Shown here: one piece after another, positions 41,276 to 42,734 of the stretch | How the letters are laid out: each line of letters starts with the position of its first letter | How positions within the stretch are numbered: the first letter of the stretch is position 1 | DNA from: Kiritimatiellia bacterium | GTDB lineage: Bacteria > Verrucomicrobiota > Kiritimatiellia > RFP12 > UBA1067 | DNA length: 42,734 bases | Assembly: GCA_028686345.1 (NCBI GenBank) | Contig: JAQUCE010000002.1 | Coordinates: 1 to 42,734 of the forward strand | Direction of reading: 5' to 3' | Program-made: the position numbers and the translations under genes | The notes under the pieces: generated by a model | What the model saw: only the letters and a program-made list of their open reading frames with translations | The model's database searches: none | Told to the model about the DNA's origin: nothing

Positions 41276-42276
41276 CGGATCAGCTCTTCCGCAATCTGGA
41301 CTGCGTTTTGCGCGGCGCCTTTGCGGATGTTGTCGCCGCAGCACCACAATGCCAATCCGTTCTCCACACTTGGGTCAACGCGGATCCGCCCCACACCCAC
41401 ATCATCGCCGCCACCAATGGTAATCGGCATTGGATACTGCGCGGCGGCCAGATCATCCACGACCTTGACACCCGGGGCGGCACTCAAAATTTCGCGCGCC
41501 CTTGCGGGTGTCAGCGCTCTCTCGAATTCGGCGTGTATTGCCACTGAGTGCGCATAGAAAACAGGGACCCGCACACAGGTGCTGGCAATTCTGAGATCCG
41601 GCACGCCCAGAATCTTGCGCGACTCAAAGGTCAGTTTAGCCTCTTCACTGGTGAAGCCTGGCATCTCAGCCTTGGGCCCGCCAATTTGCGGCAGAACATT
41701 GAATGCAATCGGGTAGCGATAGACCTGTGGCTCAGAGCTGCGGCCAGCCGCGTAATCCTGCACCTGCTGCTCCAGTTCGCAAACCGCATCGCGGCCAGTG
41801 CCGCTGACCGATTGAAAGGTCACGGCTGTCATGTGTTTCAAAGGAACCACTTTGTGCAAAGGGGCGACTCCCATCAAGGTGATAATCGTGCTGCAGTTCG
41901 GATTGGCGATCAAACCTTGGTGATTTTCCAGTGCGTCGCCGTTGATCTCCGGGATCACCAGTGGGACACTATCATCCATGCGGAAGTCGTCACCGTTGTC
42001 AATCACCACGCATCCGCGCTTGATTGCCTCCCTGGCATACTGCATGGAGGCACCTTTGGCACCCTCAGTGCCTGCGAACAAAACAATATCCAAGCCATCA
42101 AAGGCCTCCGGAGTTGCCACCTGAACATGAAAAATTTCGCCTGCGATCTCCTCTTCGCGCTCACGGGTGGCCAGCACCCGAATCTCGCTCGCTGGAAAAT
42201 TACGCTGCCGTAAAACCTTAATCATCTCAGTGCCAACAGCACCAATTCCCACTAAACCAACTTTATACTGTTTCAT
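41260..42276 (-). CDS. asd: Aspartate-semialdehyde dehydrogenase
   Basis: Reduces aspartyl phosphate to aspartate semialdehyde with NADPH, at the branch to lysine/diaminopimelate, threonine and methionine; cytoplasmic. It has 338 residues from ATG 42276, which follows AAGGTGAAGCG. The nucleotide loop 'VGIGAVGTEMIKVL' is at about 7-20, the catalytic cysteine in 'ANPNCSTI' at about 129, and the substrate arginine and histidine in 'STCVRVPVFYAHS'. The spacing is that of the bacterial (non-fungal) family. An upstream extension to 42342 has no family similarity. The prenyltransferase-fold gene ends 75 bp upstream. The terminator overlaps the stop. Confidence 0.97.
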   Translation of the reverse strand: MKQYKVGLVGIGAVGTEMIKVLRQRNFPASEIRVLATREREEEIAGEIFHVQVATPEAFDGLDIVLFAGTEGAKGASMQYAREAIKRGCVVIDNGDDFRMDDSVPLVIPEINGDALENHQGLIANPNCSTIITLMGVAPLHKVVPLKHMTAVTFQSVSGTGRDAVCELEQQVQDYAAGRSSEPQVYRYPIAFNVLPQIGGPKAEMPGFTSEEAKLTFESRKILGVPDLRIASTCVRVPVFYAHSVAIHAEFERALTPARAREILSAAPGVKVVDDLAAAQYPMPITIGGGDDVGVGRIRVDPSVENGLALWCCGDNIRKGAAQNAVQIAEELIRRGLI

Positions 42277-42351
42277 CGCTTCACCTTGCCTATCTGTTTG
42301 TAAAAGAGTGCATAGCATACAGAATTCTACCCAAAAAAGCAAGGCTGCACT

Positions 42352-42734
42352 CTACAGATTTTCAGGATAGTCAACAGTGATCTCTTTCGGATCTGTTTGC
42401 AGGCTGACAATAACCGCAGGGTCGGGGCGGAAGGCTTCGGCCATGGTGGTTGGCAGGCTGCGGTAGTAAACCATTAGCTGCAAGGCTGTCAAACAGGTAT
42501 CCATCACCGGTCGGTCGCTGTGCTTATCGCCGTTCTCCCACCAGCCAATATCCTGAACAACACCCTTGTGGTCTTTGATCGCACTCCGCTCCACGCGCTG
42601 CGCAATGAGATAACTGTTCCGCATCTCACCCTCCCAGCGCCTCCAGCTTTTGCCGCCAAAATAGAATTTTGACTGCGTGGCGTAATAGAAGTAATACTGC
42701 GGATTGTCGCCCACCCTGTTTTCAGCAGCGTAAT
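42352..42734 (-). CDS. 3' part of a prenyltransferase/terpene-cyclase-fold protein (cut by the window edge)
   Basis: The frame is open to the last base of the window, so the gene begins beyond it; 127 C-terminal residues are visible. 'YYFYYATQSKFYFGGKSWRR', 'WEGEMRNSYLIAQ', 'GVVQDIGWW' and 'DTCLTALQLMVYYRSLP' match the closing repeat of the prenyltransferase/squalene-oxidase-repeat fold found in many exported PVC proteins ('YYLYYATQ...W..W...M...L...Q...GSW...TA...L.LEVYYRYLP'). The aspartate-rich cyclase motif is not in the visible part. Function unknown; these proteins are usually not true squalene cyclases. Confidence 0.75.
   Translation of the reverse strand, partial: YAAENRVGDNPQYYFYYATQSKFYFGGKSWRRWEGEMRNSYLIAQRVERSAIKDHKGVVQDIGWWENGDKHSDRPVMDTCLTALQLMVYYRSLPTTMAEAFRPDPAVIVSLQTDPKEITVDYPENL

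Overview
The window looks like a chromosomal segment of a Gram-negative, probably anaerobic, heterotrophic bacterium of the PVC superphylum, most likely Kiritimatiellota or Lentisphaerota. This is an inference. The outer-membrane genes (bamA, ompH/skp, lpxD, an Mla-type lipid transporter) fix the envelope type. hydF points to [FeFe]-hydrogenase and anaerobic life. The secreted two-CxxCH protein with a formylglycine-enzyme-like tail, the GH16 glycanase, the CBM9-like protein and the prenyltransferase/terpene-cyclase-fold protein are typical of the secretome of those phyla.

Layout. 1-7000: YqhD-type alcohol dehydrogenase, TatD nuclease, an aminotransferase/CBM9-like pair on the minus strand behind a perfect consensus promoter, and xylose isomerase. 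7019-11595: a stand-alone EF-G gene with a long structured leader, facing a minus-strand pair of hydF and a secreted thioredoxin-like gene. 11843-15971: rpmH-rnpA-yidD-yidC, the conserved cluster for L34, RNase P protein and membrane insertion, followed by a NhaP2-like K+/H+ antiporter. 16290-20897: an IclR regulator and the large HzsA-like/FGE-like secreted protein. 21790-25524: mlaE-mlaF-mlaD plus a PqiC-like lipoprotein. 26037-28430: a tyrosine-phosphatase-like protein, a cupin and GH16. 28629-32584: a secreted jelly-roll protein, DedA and HtrA/DegP. 34342-38575: lpxD, ompH and bamA as one minus-strand envelope operon. 38917 to the end: fabH, asd and the 3' part of a prenyltransferase-fold gene.

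The most unusual part is between the genes. The longer intergenic regions are packed with dispersed repeats. I count about ten families by direct comparison, including REP doublets (REPINs) carrying outer GTAG/CTAC tetranucleotides, a 155-bp composite of a long hairpin plus a REPIN, a family of about 130 bp lying just after the stop codons of bamA and of the Mla lipoprotein gene, and a 60-bp element at the stop codons of lpxD and the antiporter gene. One 155-bp composite is split by a 774-nt group II intron that has lost its reverse transcriptase. The two uninterrupted copies act as empty sites and define the intron ends to the base.

No tRNA, rRNA, CRISPR array or protein-coding transposase is recognisable. 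Gene calls rest on motifs read from the translations. No database search was possible.
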